DNA from: an uncultured Apibacter sp.
GTDB lineage: Bacteria; Bacteroidota; Bacteroidia; Flavobacteriales; Weeksellaceae
Assembly (NCBI GenBank): GCA_945280365.1
Contig: CALYQD010000001.1
Coordinates: 286,306 to 350,305 of the forward strand
Direction of reading: 5' to 3'
DNA: 64,000 nt
The notes under the pieces are model-generated. The model saw only the letters and a list, made by a program, of their open reading frames with translations. It had not been told where the DNA came from and searched no databases. Each line of letters begins with the position of its first letter. The first letter of the stretch is position 1. The position numbers were made by a program, and so were the translations under genes. Positions 19,019 through 27,938 of this stretch are shown here, one piece after another.

Positions 19019-19996
19019 ATGATACTATATAATAGAAATAGAAGGTTAAGAGCGTCACAACCTGTGAGAGATTTAGTGAAAGAAACTGTTCTAACCACAG
19101 ATGATTTTATCATGCCCATATTCATTGCAGAAGGAGAAAATGTAAAAGAAGAAATATCATCTATGCCCGGAATATTCCGCCGGTCATTAGATCTTACAGT
19201 TAAAGAAGTAAAAGAATTATGGTCTTTGGGGGTAAAAGCTATAAATATTTATGTAAAAATCAGTGAAAATCTGAAAGATAATACCGGTAAAGAAGCTTGG
19301 AATAAAAATGGATTGATGCAAAACTCAATCAGGGCCATAAAAGATGCGATTCCGGAAATGGTAATCATGCCTGATGTGGCCTTAGATCCTTATTCTATTT
19401 ACGGACATGATGGAATTGTTGAAGACGGAAAGATAGTTAATGATGCCACTGTAGATGCATTAGTTAAGATGAGTCTTAGCCACGCGGAAGCGGGTGCAGA
19501 TTTTATAGCCCCTAGCGATATGATGGACGGAAGGGTAGCTGCTATTAGAGAAGCTCTAGAAGAAAATGGATTTCATGAAGTAGGAATTATGAGCTATGCG
19601 GCAAAATATGCAAGTTCCTATTACGGACCTTTTAGAGATGCATTAAATAGTGCTCCAGGATTTGGAGATAAAAAAACATATCAGATGGATTACGCTAATA
19701 GTAAAGAAGCTATAAATGAGGCGTTGAGAGATATAGAAGAAGGAGCTGACATTATTATGGTAAAGCCTGGGCTTCCTTATTTAGATATTGTTTCAAAATT
19801 AAGTCAAATCGTTGATGTTCCAATTTCCGTATTTCAGGTTAGTGGAGAATATGCGATGATTAAGGCCGCTGCAAAAAATGGATGGCTGGATAATGATAAA
19901 ATAATCATTGAAAGTTTGACATGTATAAAAAGAGCCGGAGCCAGTCTAATTTCAACTTATTTTGCAAAAGAAGCAGCAAAATTGTTAAATCGATAA
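19019..19996 (+). CDS. hemB: Delta-aminolevulinic acid dehydratase (porphobilinogen synthase)
   Basis: The 325-aa enzyme condenses two 5-aminolevulinate molecules to porphobilinogen in haem synthesis. Both active-site lysines are present, in 'SYAAKYASSYYGPFRDA' and 'DIIMVKPGLPYLD'. The metal-site loop reads 'DVALDPYSIYGHDG', with Asp where zinc enzymes have Cys, so this is the Asp-rich type that does not use the zinc-cysteine triad. It is a monocistronic unit followed by a strong hairpin. Confidence 0.95.
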   Translation: MILYNRNRRLRASQPVRDLVKETVLTTDDFIMPIFIAEGENVKEEISSMPGIFRRSLDLTVKEVKELWSLGVKAINIYVKISENLKDNTGKEAWNKNGLMQNSIRAIKDAIPEMVIMPDVALDPYSIYGHDGIVEDGKIVNDATVDALVKMSLSHAEAGADFIAPSDMMDGRVAAIREALEENGFHEVGIMSYAAKYASSYYGPFRDALNSAPGFGDKKTYQMDYANSKEAINEALRDIEEGADIIMVKPGLPYLDIVSKLSQIVDVPISVFQVSGEYAMIKAAAKNGWLDNDKIIIESLTCIKRAGASLISTYFAKEAAKLLNR

Positions 19997-20019
19997 AATT
20001 TTAGTTGTTCACTATAATT

Positions 20020-20060
20020 GAAAACTGCCTCTTTTATTTTTAATAAAAGAGGCAGTTTTC
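20020..20060 (+). terminator. Strong hairpin terminator after hemB
   Basis: GAAAACTGCCTCTTTTAT pairs perfectly with ATAAAAGAGGCAGTTTTC around a short T-rich loop, 24 bases after the hemB stop. The 18-bp stem ends in T residues. Confidence 0.85.
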
Positions 20061-20274
20061 ATTCATATAGAAAAATTGTTACTTAATATGATGTTTATAA
20101 AGCTGTTTTATATTTTTTAAAAACCTCTTCTGAATATTTTTTAAATTTTTCAAACAATAAATTAGACGTGACGATGCATATAGACTTTTTTTAGCGAATG
20201 CATGGATACGTGAATTACCTAAAAATATTTTTAAAGATTATTAATTTTAATTTTATATAATTATGAAAATAAAA

Positions 20275-20301
20275 AAAAGCATACTTAATTAGTATGCTTT
20301 T
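20275..20301 (-). terminator. Terminator after ppiD-like gene
   Basis: AAAAGCATACT / AGTATGCTTTT is an 11-bp perfect stem. On the minus strand it is followed by a T-rich run, and it lies 23 bases after the PpiD stop. The 200 bases between it and the hemB terminator hold no convincing gene. Confidence 0.75.
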
Positions 20302-20323
20302 AGATATTTATAAATAAATATAA

Positions 20324-22495
20324 TTATTTCTGTTGTTGATTTAGCAATATTCCCCTATAATCAGTAATATCAGCATCTTGATATAAGGATCTTAAAAATA
20401 AAGAAGGCATTTGTTGTGCATATTGATTCATCAATGAAGTTTTTAATTGTTTCTTATCTCCGATTTGACCTTTTGTAATCGATTTAGTGATGATTACATA
20501 CACTCCGTTTTTTCCTTCAATAGCTTTAGATTGAGCTCCTTGTTTTAAACCAAAAGCAGCTCCTCCTACTTTTGGTTCAAATTCCCCGTTGATTGACGGA
20601 TTATCGAAACTTAAAGAAGCACTACCTTTGGTGGTTTTAAAATCAACGGCTAAATTTTCCAATGATTTGTTGTCCTTATTTATTTTTTCAGCGATAGCTT
20701 TTCCCAGCTTTTCGTTTCTTACTACCGTTTCGATTTCATCTCTAACCAAAGAAGGATCTGCTAAGCCTTTACTGAATAAAGAAGAAACTCTAGCTACTAT
20801 ATAGCTTTGATCGCTAGTAGTAAATGTTTCAGAATCTCCGAGTTTTCGTTTGGAATCAAAAGCCCAAGCAATTATATCGGAGTCTTTATCTGTATTTAAT
20901 CCATTTATCATAGAACCAAAACGTAAGATTCCTCTTTGCTGTTGAGGTTTGTAATTAGATTTTTTTGCAAGTTCAATGAATTCTTTAGAAGATTTTCCTT
21001 GAATTGATTGTATAAAATTGGTAGATTGTTTTCGAGCCGCCTCAATAGTTGCATTAGAAGGTTCTATTTTCTTTGCTAGATCTGCTAATTTATAGACAAT
21101 TTCATCTGGTTTTCTTTGAGTGATCATTAGAACTAAGTATCCTTGCGGAGTTTCAATAACTTCTGCTTTATTGGAAGGAGAAGATTCTAAGAAACGTTGT
21201 AATTTTTTAGAAGAAGCAGAAAAATCTTGGGAAGTAGTTAATTTCATTACTCCATTATTTGATGAAATGCTCGGATCATCTGATTGATTAACTAGTGTTG
21301 AAAAATCATTAGGATTTGCATTTAATTTAGCAGCTAATTCTTCTGCTTGCTTTTTAGCTTGCTCTTTATTTCTAGCCGTTTTTGGCTGAATTTGCTGAGC
21401 TCCTGTATAGCTTATCAATATATTTTTTACCGTTAGGGAGTCTGTATTTTTTTTACCAATTAACTTGGATATAATAAAGTATCCATCGTCTTTGTATGCC
21501 GTTGAAATTTGACCTATTGAAGCATTTTTAACCCAACTTTGTATAAATCGAGGTAATTGTTTTTCACTTCTGTATTGTGAGATAAATGGTCTGTCAGCTA
21601 TTTGTGCCGTATTAAGCTCACTTATATAAAGAGAATCGTTTTTTACGGAACTGAATGCTTGAATGGTATCTCCTTCAACAATAGATTTAGACAATAAGGC
21701 ATTTAAAGAATTGAGAGTATTATTTTCATCCGAAGGAGTAGGTTTTGCAGAAAAAAACACATAATCTATGGTTCTATTTTCATCAATTTTAAATAAAGAT
21801 TTATGTTTTTCAATATAGGCTTTTAAATCATCGTCAGAAACCTTCATCGGATTTGTTTTTTGGTAAGCATCATAATCAATTTTAACAAACTCTATGTTGG
21901 CTATATTTGATTGGTTTTGCGCTAAAGTTTCAATTTCCTTGTTGTTTGTTAACATTGCGGAACCGTAAGCTCCAAAATATTCTTTACTCATTGCCTGATA
22001 ACCGAAATTTTTCTTCAGAGTCATCATGTTTTGGAAATATTCCCTAAATTCAGGGGATGCATTTTGATTTTCTTCCATTTTTTCGAATTCATCCTGAATA
22101 AGCTTAATATTGATGTTTCCGTTTTTATCTTTAAATTGAGGGCTGTTAAATATTGGTGAAGATTTAGCAATATCCCATATCATTTTATCAGTTAATAGTA
22201 AGCCGGATGAATTAAATTTTTGTTCAATTAATTTATTCTCAATTAATGAATTCCAAACTTGTCCTTCAAGTAAATTTTCCGGATATCGACCTTGGTATTG
22301 AAAAGATAAAAAACGTAATTGACTATAATATTCCTGTCGGGAAATAGCTTCTTTATTTACTTTTCCAAAAACATTGGGGTCTTTTTTGCCCAGCCGGCTC
22401 CAATCAATTCCTCCCAATAAAAATAACAATAATGCTACAGCAACAAAACCTATTAATAATCCGTTTCTTTTTCTTATTTGTCCAAGAATAGCCAT
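20324..22495 (-). CDS. ppiD: Periplasmic peptidyl-prolyl isomerase, PpiD-like
   Basis: The 723-aa protein starts 'MAILGQIRKRNGLLIGFVAVALLLFLLGG', a single N-terminal membrane anchor. A SurA-N-like helical chaperone domain comes next ('VNKEAISRQEYYSQLRFL'), followed by a parvulin rotamase domain near residues 340-460 ('KQAEELAAKLNANPNDFSTL', 'GYLVLMITQRKPDE') and a second C-terminal PPIase-like segment. This is the Bacteroidota PpiD layout: a membrane-tethered foldase for outer-membrane and exported proteins. It has its own terminator. Confidence 0.88.
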   Translation of the reverse strand: MAILGQIRKRNGLLIGFVAVALLLFLLGGIDWSRLGKKDPNVFGKVNKEAISRQEYYSQLRFLSFQYQGRYPENLLEGQVWNSLIENKLIEQKFNSSGLLLTDKMIWDIAKSSPIFNSPQFKDKNGNINIKLIQDEFEKMEENQNASPEFREYFQNMMTLKKNFGYQAMSKEYFGAYGSAMLTNNKEIETLAQNQSNIANIEFVKIDYDAYQKTNPMKVSDDDLKAYIEKHKSLFKIDENRTIDYVFFSAKPTPSDENNTLNSLNALLSKSIVEGDTIQAFSSVKNDSLYISELNTAQIADRPFISQYRSEKQLPRFIQSWVKNASIGQISTAYKDDGYFIISKLIGKKNTDSLTVKNILISYTGAQQIQPKTARNKEQAKKQAEELAAKLNANPNDFSTLVNQSDDPSISSNNGVMKLTTSQDFSASSKKLQRFLESSPSNKAEVIETPQGYLVLMITQRKPDEIVYKLADLAKKIEPSNATIEAARKQSTNFIQSIQGKSSKEFIELAKKSNYKPQQQRGILRFGSMINGLNTDKDSDIIAWAFDSKRKLGDSETFTTSDQSYIVARVSSLFSKGLADPSLVRDEIETVVRNEKLGKAIAEKINKDNKSLENLAVDFKTTKGSASLSFDNPSINGEFEPKVGGAAFGLKQGAQSKAIEGKNGVYVIITKSITKGQIGDKKQLKTSLMNQYAQQMPSLFLRSLYQDADITDYRGILLNQQQK

Positions 22496-22591
22496 TTATT
22501 CGTAAATTTAATTTATTTTAATTTACGAAATTACGGTTTCAACATGAAATATGAAAATAATATTTAGCATATACTGTCTTTTTTTAAATAT

Positions 22592-22624
22592 AAAATCCTT
22601 GCAATAGCATTTTGCAAGGATTTT
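22592..22624 (-). terminator. Terminator of the peroxiredoxin operon
   Basis: AAAATCCTTGCAA / TTGCAAGGATTTT form a 13-bp stem with a 7-base loop, 27 bases after the stop of the 85-aa gene, in the minus-strand reading direction. Confidence 0.75.
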
Positions 22625-22650
22625 TATAATGAATTAAAAAAAATTTAGGT

Positions 22651-22908
22651 TTATTTATCTATTGACCCTAGTACTCGTTTCATAAATGCGTTTAAAGCAT
22701 CTTTTTCATCCATACCTTCATTCATTAATTTAGCCACTTCAATAGCTCCATACATATTAGATATTACTTCTCCTAAAACATCTAATTCTTCATCTTTTAT
22801 ACCCGGAGCTTCTGTTAAATGTTCTAAAGTTTCAATAGTTTCATTGATATAATCTTCATCATTATTTACAATGAATTGAGTAAGATGTTTAATTATTGGT
22901 AACTTCAT
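22651..22908 (-). CDS. Conserved small protein of the peroxiredoxin operon (DUF6952-like)
   Basis: An 85-aa acidic, all-helical protein ('IKHLTQFIVNNDEDYINETI', 'LTEAPGIKDEELDVLGEVIS', 'FMKRVLGS') that I recognise as a conserved partner of thioredoxin/peroxiredoxin genes in Flavobacteriia (DUF6952-like). It overlaps the thioredoxin gene by 20 bases, so the two are translationally coupled. No catalytic motif or cysteine is present. The function is unknown. A regulatory or adaptor role in peroxide defence is inference. Confidence 0.7.
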   Translation of the reverse strand: MKLPIIKHLTQFIVNNDEDYINETIETLEHLTEAPGIKDEELDVLGEVISNMYGAIEVAKLMNEGMDEKDALNAFMKRVLGSIDK

Positions 22909-23203
22909 TTACTAACACTTGTAAAGGTTCTAATTTATTAGTCTGTATTTGATTCACTAATTTTCCGTCTTTAAAAGAAGCAAAAGTAGGCAAGTTGGTT
23001 ACATTTGCTAATTTTCGAGATTCAGGGAATTTTTCCGCATCTACAATCAAAAACGGAATCGTGCTGTTTTCTTCCCCCAATTTTTTAAATTTTGGCTTCA
23101 TAATTTTACAGTTTCCACACCAAGAGGCAGCATACTGAACCAAAACTACAGGAGATTCTTTTATAATATCACTTAAATTATCTTGTTCTAATTCTTTTAC
23201 CAT
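22889..23203 (-). CDS. Thioredoxin family protein
   Basis: A 104-aa thioredoxin fold with the active site written 'WCGNCK', differing from the classical WCGPCK by Asn for Pro, and the cis-proline in 'NLPTFASFKDG'. There is no signal peptide, so it acts in the cytoplasm. It lies 21 bases after the peroxiredoxin gene and overlaps the small partner gene, so it is the likely electron donor for that peroxiredoxin. Confidence 0.88.
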   Translation of the reverse strand: MVKELEQDNLSDIIKESPVVLVQYAASWCGNCKIMKPKFKKLGEENSTIPFLIVDAEKFPESRKLANVTNLPTFASFKDGKLVNQIQTNKLEPLQVLVNEVTNN

Positions 23204-23224
23204 TTTCTTTATTTTTTTTATTAA

Positions 23225-23863
23225 TTAATGAGAGGATAAGTATTCTGATACGCCTTTACGATTAGCGTTCATAGCATCTTTTCCTTCTTCCCAGTTAGCT
23301 GGACAAACTTCGCCGAATTTTTGAACGTGTGTATAAGCGTCAATAAGACGTAAGTATTCTTGTACATTTCTTCCCAGTGGCATGTCGTTGATACTTTCGT
23401 GAAAAACTTTACCTTCCTCGTCAATTAAGAATGTCGCTCTGTAGGCTACATTAGAACCTTTTAAAATAACTGTTTCATAATCTTCATCATACTCAGAAGA
23501 TTCGATATCTAAAATTCCTAAAATATTCGAAAGATTACGAGTACTATCTGCTAATATAGGGTATGTAACCCCTTCTATGCCTCCATTATCTTTTGGAGTA
23601 TTTAACCAAGCAAAATGAACTTCATTAGTATCGCATGAGGCCCCTATAACGATTGTATTTCTTTTTTCAAATTCAGGTAGTGCTTGTTGAAAAGCATGTA
23701 ATTCAGTAGGACAAACGAAAGTAAAATCTTTAGGATACCAGAATAATAAAACTTTTTTATTTTTTTTAGTCGCCTCCTCAAAAATGTTAATTTTTAAATC
23801 ATCCCCCATGTGGTCCATGGCATCTATTGAAATGTTTGGAAATTTTTTACCTACTATAGACAT
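23225..23863 (-). CDS. 2-Cys peroxiredoxin (AhpC/Prx type)
   Basis: The 212-aa protein has the peroxidatic Cys in 'PKDFTFVCPTELHAF', the Arg of the active site in 'YRATFLIDEEGKV', and the resolving Cys in 'FGEVCPANWEEGKD'. This is the typical 2-Cys Prx1/AhpC layout that reduces peroxides and peroxynitrite. It is the first gene of an operon with thioredoxin and the DUF6952-like protein. Length and motifs are complete. Confidence 0.93.
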   Translation of the reverse strand: MSIVGKKFPNISIDAMDHMGDDLKINIFEEATKKNKKVLLFWYPKDFTFVCPTELHAFQQALPEFEKRNTIVIGASCDTNEVHFAWLNTPKDNGGIEGVTYPILADSTRNLSNILGILDIESSEYDEDYETVILKGSNVAYRATFLIDEEGKVFHESINDMPLGRNVQEYLRLIDAYTHVQKFGEVCPANWEEGKDAMNANRKGVSEYLSSH

Positions 23864-24230
23864 AATTACTTTTTTGTTTATTAAATTATTGTTTCACTTT
23901 TACTTTTCAAAAGTATTAATAATTCAAGGATTGGATTTAAATAATTTATAATTCTTTTTTATTGAAGAATAAAAAAAAATTATATACAAACGAATAGATT
24001 CTTGGTGAAATCTTATTTTGATTATTAAAATAGCAAAAAAACTGTATAATATAACGAATGATATGAATTTTTGGAATGATTTCTATATAAGAATGTTTAT
24101 TGCTTTTTTATAAGTGTAAAAACAAAGGTTTTTCTATATGACTCTCAACAGGAATACATAGGTTTAACCCGGAAAAAGATATAGAGTGGTTATTGTCAGT
24201 TCTACAGCATTACTTATATAAAAAATTGAG
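23864..24230. other. Gap upstream of the peroxiredoxin operon
   Basis: About 370 bases. On the minus strand, a -7-like TACTTTTG lies ~40 bases before the peroxiredoxin ATG, but no good -33 is at the right distance. Near 24145-24234 a short plus-strand frame (reading 'RFNPEKDIEWLLSVLQHYL') looks like a gene tail with no start. I do not call it. Confidence 0.35.
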
Positions 24231-24860
24231 TTAGGGTATATTTAAATATTTGTGGGTTTGTAATGAAATATGCCATTTAGGATTTCTCATTACATAATCA
24301 ATGATTTTAGTAGTCATTTTATCCCTATTACTCCATTCCGGTTGTAAATATAGTATAGCGTTATTATTAGTCTTTGAAGCTTGTTCTTCCGCAAAGATAA
24401 AATCATGATTATTGTAAATAATTACTTTTAATTCATTTGCTTTAGCATAAACTCCTTCTAGAGGCAAGGAAGTTTTCTTAGGAGAAAGGCAGATCCAATC
24501 AATATGCCCTGATAAATTGTAAGCCCCTGAAGTCTCAATATGTATGGTGCATCCTAAATTTTTAAGTATGGCAGTTAATGGCTCTAGATTCCACATGAGA
24601 GGTTCCCCACCGGTCAATACGATAGTTTTAGATTTAGAAGCAGCCATTTTGGCAATTTCCTCAACTGAACTAACTGGATGAATGCTCGGATTCCAACTTT
24701 CTTTTACATCACACCAATGGCATCCTACATCACAACCACCAATCCTGATGAAGTAAGCAGCAGTACCTGTATGTCTTCCTTCTCCCTGAATGGTATAAAA
24801 ATGCTCCATAATAGGTAATGAAAGCCCGGATTTTAACTCCTCGTTCATAAATTCTTTCAT
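24231..24860 (-). CDS. queE: 7-carboxy-7-deazaguanine synthase (radical SAM)
   Basis: The 209-aa enzyme carries the radical-SAM CxxxCxxC cluster in 'GGCDVGCHWCDVKESW' and the QueE-specific 'FYTIQGEGRHTGTAAYFIR', 'LTGGEPL' and 'IHIETSG'. It converts 6-carboxy-tetrahydropterin to 7-carboxy-7-deazaguanine in queuosine synthesis. The start could be M1 or M5; both precede the conserved region. The nadD gene lies downstream on the same strand. Confidence 0.93.
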   Translation of the reverse strand: MKEFMNEELKSGLSLPIMEHFYTIQGEGRHTGTAAYFIRIGGCDVGCHWCDVKESWNPSIHPVSSVEEIAKMAASKSKTIVLTGGEPLMWNLEPLTAILKNLGCTIHIETSGAYNLSGHIDWICLSPKKTSLPLEGVYAKANELKVIIYNNHDFIFAEEQASKTNNNAILYLQPEWSNRDKMTTKIIDYVMRNPKWHISLQTHKYLNIP

Positions 24861-24909
24861 TTAATTATAATTTATTGCAAAAACAACTTGCAAAATTACA
24901 AAAAAGTAA

Positions 24910-25485
24910 TTATTTGTAAAGATTACTTCCGTCAATGTAATGAAATACCTCCGGAGGAAGCATAGGACGTACATTTTTATTTTCTTTAATCATTGACCGT
25001 ATTAATGTTGATGATATTTCAATGATAGGAGCAGGGATTTTATGTATGTTGGGATGACTAATGGCAATTTCTTTTTGTGTGCTATCCATACGTGGATAAA
25101 CCAATATAGAATGATATTTTAGAATTTGATCATAATTTTTCCATTTATGGAAAGTAGTAAGGTTATCTTCTCCCATTAACAAAACAAAATCGTAAGATGG
25201 ATACTTTTCCTTGAGGACAACCAAAGTATCGATAGTATAGGAGGGTTTAGGTAATGAAAATTCAATATTGGAGGACCTGAAATCAGGATATTTTTCAATG
25301 GCAAGATTTACCATTTCAAGTCTGTGGTGGTCTTTCAGTAAAGTAGACTTTTGTTTAAAAGGATTTTGAGGGGTAACAATAAACCAAATATTAGTAAGAT
25401 CGGAATATTCAATTATGTAATTTGCAATAATTAAGTGCCCGATATGAATGGGATTGAATGACCCGAAAAATAAACCTACTTTCAT
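24910..25485 (-). CDS. nadD: Nicotinate-nucleotide adenylyltransferase
   Basis: The 191-aa enzyme starts 'MKVGLFFGSFNPIHIGHLIIANYI', with the GxFxPxHxGH nucleotidyltransferase motif, and ends with the 'ISSTLIRSMI' ISSTxIR motif. It adenylates nicotinate mononucleotide to NaAD, the substrate of NadE (also in this window). It lies 13 bases after recJ, probably in one transcript recJ-nadD-queE. Confidence 0.94.
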   Translation of the reverse strand: MKVGLFFGSFNPIHIGHLIIANYIIEYSDLTNIWFIVTPQNPFKQKSTLLKDHHRLEMVNLAIEKYPDFRSSNIEFSLPKPSYTIDTLVVLKEKYPSYDFVLLMGEDNLTTFHKWKNYDQILKYHSILVYPRMDSTQKEIAISHPNIHKIPAPIIEISSTLIRSMIKENKNVRPMLPPEVFHYIDGSNLYK

Positions 25486-25498
25486 TCTTCAAAGGTAG

Positions 25499-27208
25499 TT
25501 AATCCTCATAAAATTTAACATCTTTAATTTGTAGCTGATAAAAAGTCTTGCCTTGCCAATAATTTTCATATAAGGTAAAAACCATATCAAAAGGATATTT
25601 TTCAAATTTTGATAAAAGATGTCCCATTTTGAAAGCAATAGCTTCAAAAGAATTTTTGATAGTATCTTGAAAAACAATAATTTTTAAATGAGAACGATCT
25701 TTCCCCATAAGAGTATAATCTCCGGCAAAATGTACATTTTTGGCAAGAAAAACCGGACGTAAGTTAGCCGGACCAAAAGGAGCAAAATAGCTGATTAGTT
25801 TAAAGAAACGCCTATTAATGCTTGACAACAAAATTTCTTGGTCAATTTCAATGGTAGGAGTTCTTTGGCTTTCCTTAATAGTTTCTTTAACAACCGATTC
25901 AAATTTTTCTTTAAATGGTAGAAAATTCTCTTTTTTTATGGAAAGACCGGCAGCATACATATGTCCCCCAAATTGCTCCAGATATTCAGAGGTTCTCTCA
26001 AGAGTTTTATAAATATCAAATCCGGTAACGCTTCTTGCCGAAGCAACAAGGTCTTTATTTTTACCTTCAGTAAATACCAAAGTAGGCCTGTAATATTCTT
26101 CAATAAGTCTGGACGCAACAATACCAATGACTCCTTTATGCCAATTGCGATTAAAAACTACAGTAGAATAAGTATTGGTCTGTCCCGTTTTTATAATTTC
26201 TTGAATTGCTTCGGAAGTAATGTTCGCATCAAGTTCCCGACGTTCATTATTGAGTTCATTGATTTGAGTATAAATTTTCCTGGCTTCAATATCATTGGTA
26301 GTAATTAGAAGTTTTACTGCATTACTAGCATGACTGATTCTTCCTGCCGCATTAATTTTCGGTGCTATACCGAATACAATATTACTGACCGAGAAAGCTT
26401 CTCGAGTTTCTTTTGGTAAAAAAACCTTGAGCCCTACTCTGGGTTTTTCTAATAATTGTTTTATTCCGAAAGCTGTTAAAATCCGATTTTCTCCGGTTAT
26501 AGGAACTATATCGGCAGCAATACTGATAGCAACTAAATCTAAATATGGATATATTTTTTCAGAGGCTATTTGTCTTTTTACTGATAATGCTTGTATAAGT
26601 TTAAAGCCAACCCCGCAACCACTTAAAAACTTATAGGGATAATTACAATCAGACCTTTGAGGATCTAAAATAGCAACCGCATCCGGTAAATCCTCATCCG
26701 GTAAATGATGATCACAGATAATAAAATCGATATTTTTTTCATTAGCATAAGAAATCTTATTCTTTTCCTTTATGCCGCAGTCCAAAGCTATAATTAATGA
26801 AAATCCATGAGCATAGGCAAAATCAATGCCCTGGTACGATATTCCATAGCCCTCTTCGTATCGATCTGGTATATAAAAATCGATATTTTTGTAAATTGAG
26901 TTTAGGAAAAGATACATCATTGATACAGATGTAGTTCCGTCTACATCATAGTCCCCATAGATAAGTATCTTTTCATCATTATTTATAGCTTGTTCAATTC
27001 TTTTCACAGCTACATTCATATCCTTTAAAAGAAAAGGATCATGAAGATGATCAAGCGAAGGTTTAAAAAAGGTTTTAGTTTCTTCAAAAGTAGAAACACC
27101 TCGTTGTAAAAGTAAACTGGTAATTTCCTTTGGAAATCCGAGTTCCTCAGCCAATTCATGCGCTTTATTAGATTCAGGTTGAGGTAAAATTAACCAACGA
27201 TTTCTCAT
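25499..27208 (-). CDS. recJ: Single-strand DNA 5'-3' exonuclease RecJ
   Basis: The 569-aa DHH phosphoesterase has motif I 'IYGDYDVDGTTS', motif III 'IICDHHLPDE', 'LSGCGVGFKLIQAL', and the DHHA1 domain with 'YLEQFGGHMYAAGLSI'. RecJ degrades 5' single-stranded ends in recombination and mismatch repair. Length agrees with the family. It is the first gene of the recJ-nadD-queE run. Confidence 0.94.
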   Translation of the reverse strand: MRNRWLILPQPESNKAHELAEELGFPKEITSLLLQRGVSTFEETKTFFKPSLDHLHDPFLLKDMNVAVKRIEQAINNDEKILIYGDYDVDGTTSVSMMYLFLNSIYKNIDFYIPDRYEEGYGISYQGIDFAYAHGFSLIIALDCGIKEKNKISYANEKNIDFIICDHHLPDEDLPDAVAILDPQRSDCNYPYKFLSGCGVGFKLIQALSVKRQIASEKIYPYLDLVAISIAADIVPITGENRILTAFGIKQLLEKPRVGLKVFLPKETREAFSVSNIVFGIAPKINAAGRISHASNAVKLLITTNDIEARKIYTQINELNNERRELDANITSEAIQEIIKTGQTNTYSTVVFNRNWHKGVIGIVASRLIEEYYRPTLVFTEGKNKDLVASARSVTGFDIYKTLERTSEYLEQFGGHMYAAGLSIKKENFLPFKEKFESVVKETIKESQRTPTIEIDQEILLSSINRRFFKLISYFAPFGPANLRPVFLAKNVHFAGDYTLMGKDRSHLKIIVFQDTIKNSFEAIAFKMGHLLSKFEKYPFDMVFTLYENYWQGKTFYQLQIKDVKFYED

Positions 27209-27275
27209 AGCCTACAAATGTATATAAATTTACTAAAAAAGAATAATTTCATTTTATCTTTTATATTTATATAAG

Positions 27276-27310
27276 TTTGACTCAAAAAGAGTTAAGTTTT
27301 TCTATATTTG
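27276..27310 (+). promoter_or_regulatory. Bacteroidota-type promoter
   Basis: TTTG at 27276-27279 and TATATTTG at 27303-27310, 23 bases apart, lie 18 bases upstream of the lipoprotein ATG at 27329. This supports that start rather than the in-promoter start of the ORF track. Confidence 0.45.
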
Positions 27311-27328
27311 ATTAAAAATAAATTGTTT

Positions 27329-27817
27329 ATGCGAAAATTAAGAATTTTATTATTGTTTATAGTTTTATTTACCTTATCATCTTGTGGACCCAATCCTGGA
27401 AAATTCAATGATAATTTAATAGAAAATCTAAATAAAGCAGACAGAGAATATACAACATTCTACGCGTTGGCTGATCAGTACTCAGATAATGATAATTTTA
27501 TCATTGTTACGGAAAAAGGGAAAGTAACAATAAAAGAAATGGAAGAACTAATTAAGCAGATAAATAAGTATAATACACCCAAGGAGGGTGATGATTTTAA
27601 AAATTTAACTGTAGAGTATATTAAAAATATGGTGAATTCAGTAAAAGGATTTACACAAGATGAAAAATTGACAAAAGATCAATTTGAAAAGGCTCTTGAA
27701 AACATGGATAAAAATGAAGTAAAATTAAATGAAATTGATAATAAAATCATAGAAGCACAAAAATCGTTTGCCAGCAAAAGAGGATTTGAACTTAAAGGAG
27801 TATCATCAAAAAAGTAG
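27329..27817 (+). CDS. Small lipoprotein of unknown function
   Basis: From ATG 27329 the protein is ~162 aa: 'MRKLRILLLFIVLFTLSSC' is a clear lipoprotein signal with lipobox SSC. The mature part is charged and helical ('LNKADREYTTFYALADQY', 'EEMEELIKQINKYNTPKE'), with no catalytic motif. The ORF-track start at 27308 adds seven residues before the signal peptide and overlaps the promoter. It stands alone upstream of the UMP synthase gene. I do not recognise the family. Confidence 0.75.
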   Translation: MRKLRILLLFIVLFTLSSCGPNPGKFNDNLIENLNKADREYTTFYALADQYSDNDNFIIVTEKGKVTIKEMEELIKQINKYNTPKEGDDFKNLTVEYIKNMVNSVKGFTQDEKLTKDQFEKALENMDKNEVKLNEIDNKIIEAQKSFASKRGFELKGVSSKK

Positions 27818-27894
27818 AGATTGCTCATTTCTATGGTTGTTACTAAGGTGTTAAATATAGTATGAATTTAATTTCGCTTATCTTTTCACAAACA

Positions 27895-27921
27895 TTGAAA
27901 ATTATTAATTTATTACCTTTG
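27895..27921 (+). promoter_or_regulatory. Bacteroidota-type promoter of the UMP synthase gene
   Basis: TTG at 27895-27897 and TACCTTTG at 27914-27921, with 16 bases between them, lie 17 bases before the ATG of the bifunctional pyrimidine gene. The match to TTG/TAnnTTTG is exact. Confidence 0.5.
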
Positions 27922-27938
27922 CTTAAATCAAAATAAAG

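Noticed and set aside
20100-20260. Short minus-strand frame (about 45 codons) between the hemB and ppiD terminators
   Set aside because: No start codon, no known motif, A+T-rich; not distinguishable from chance.
25489-25677. 62-aa ORF and other short ORFs inside recJ (25818, 25936, 25961, 26427)
   Set aside because: Shadows of recJ in other frames. RecJ motifs are complete on the minus strand.
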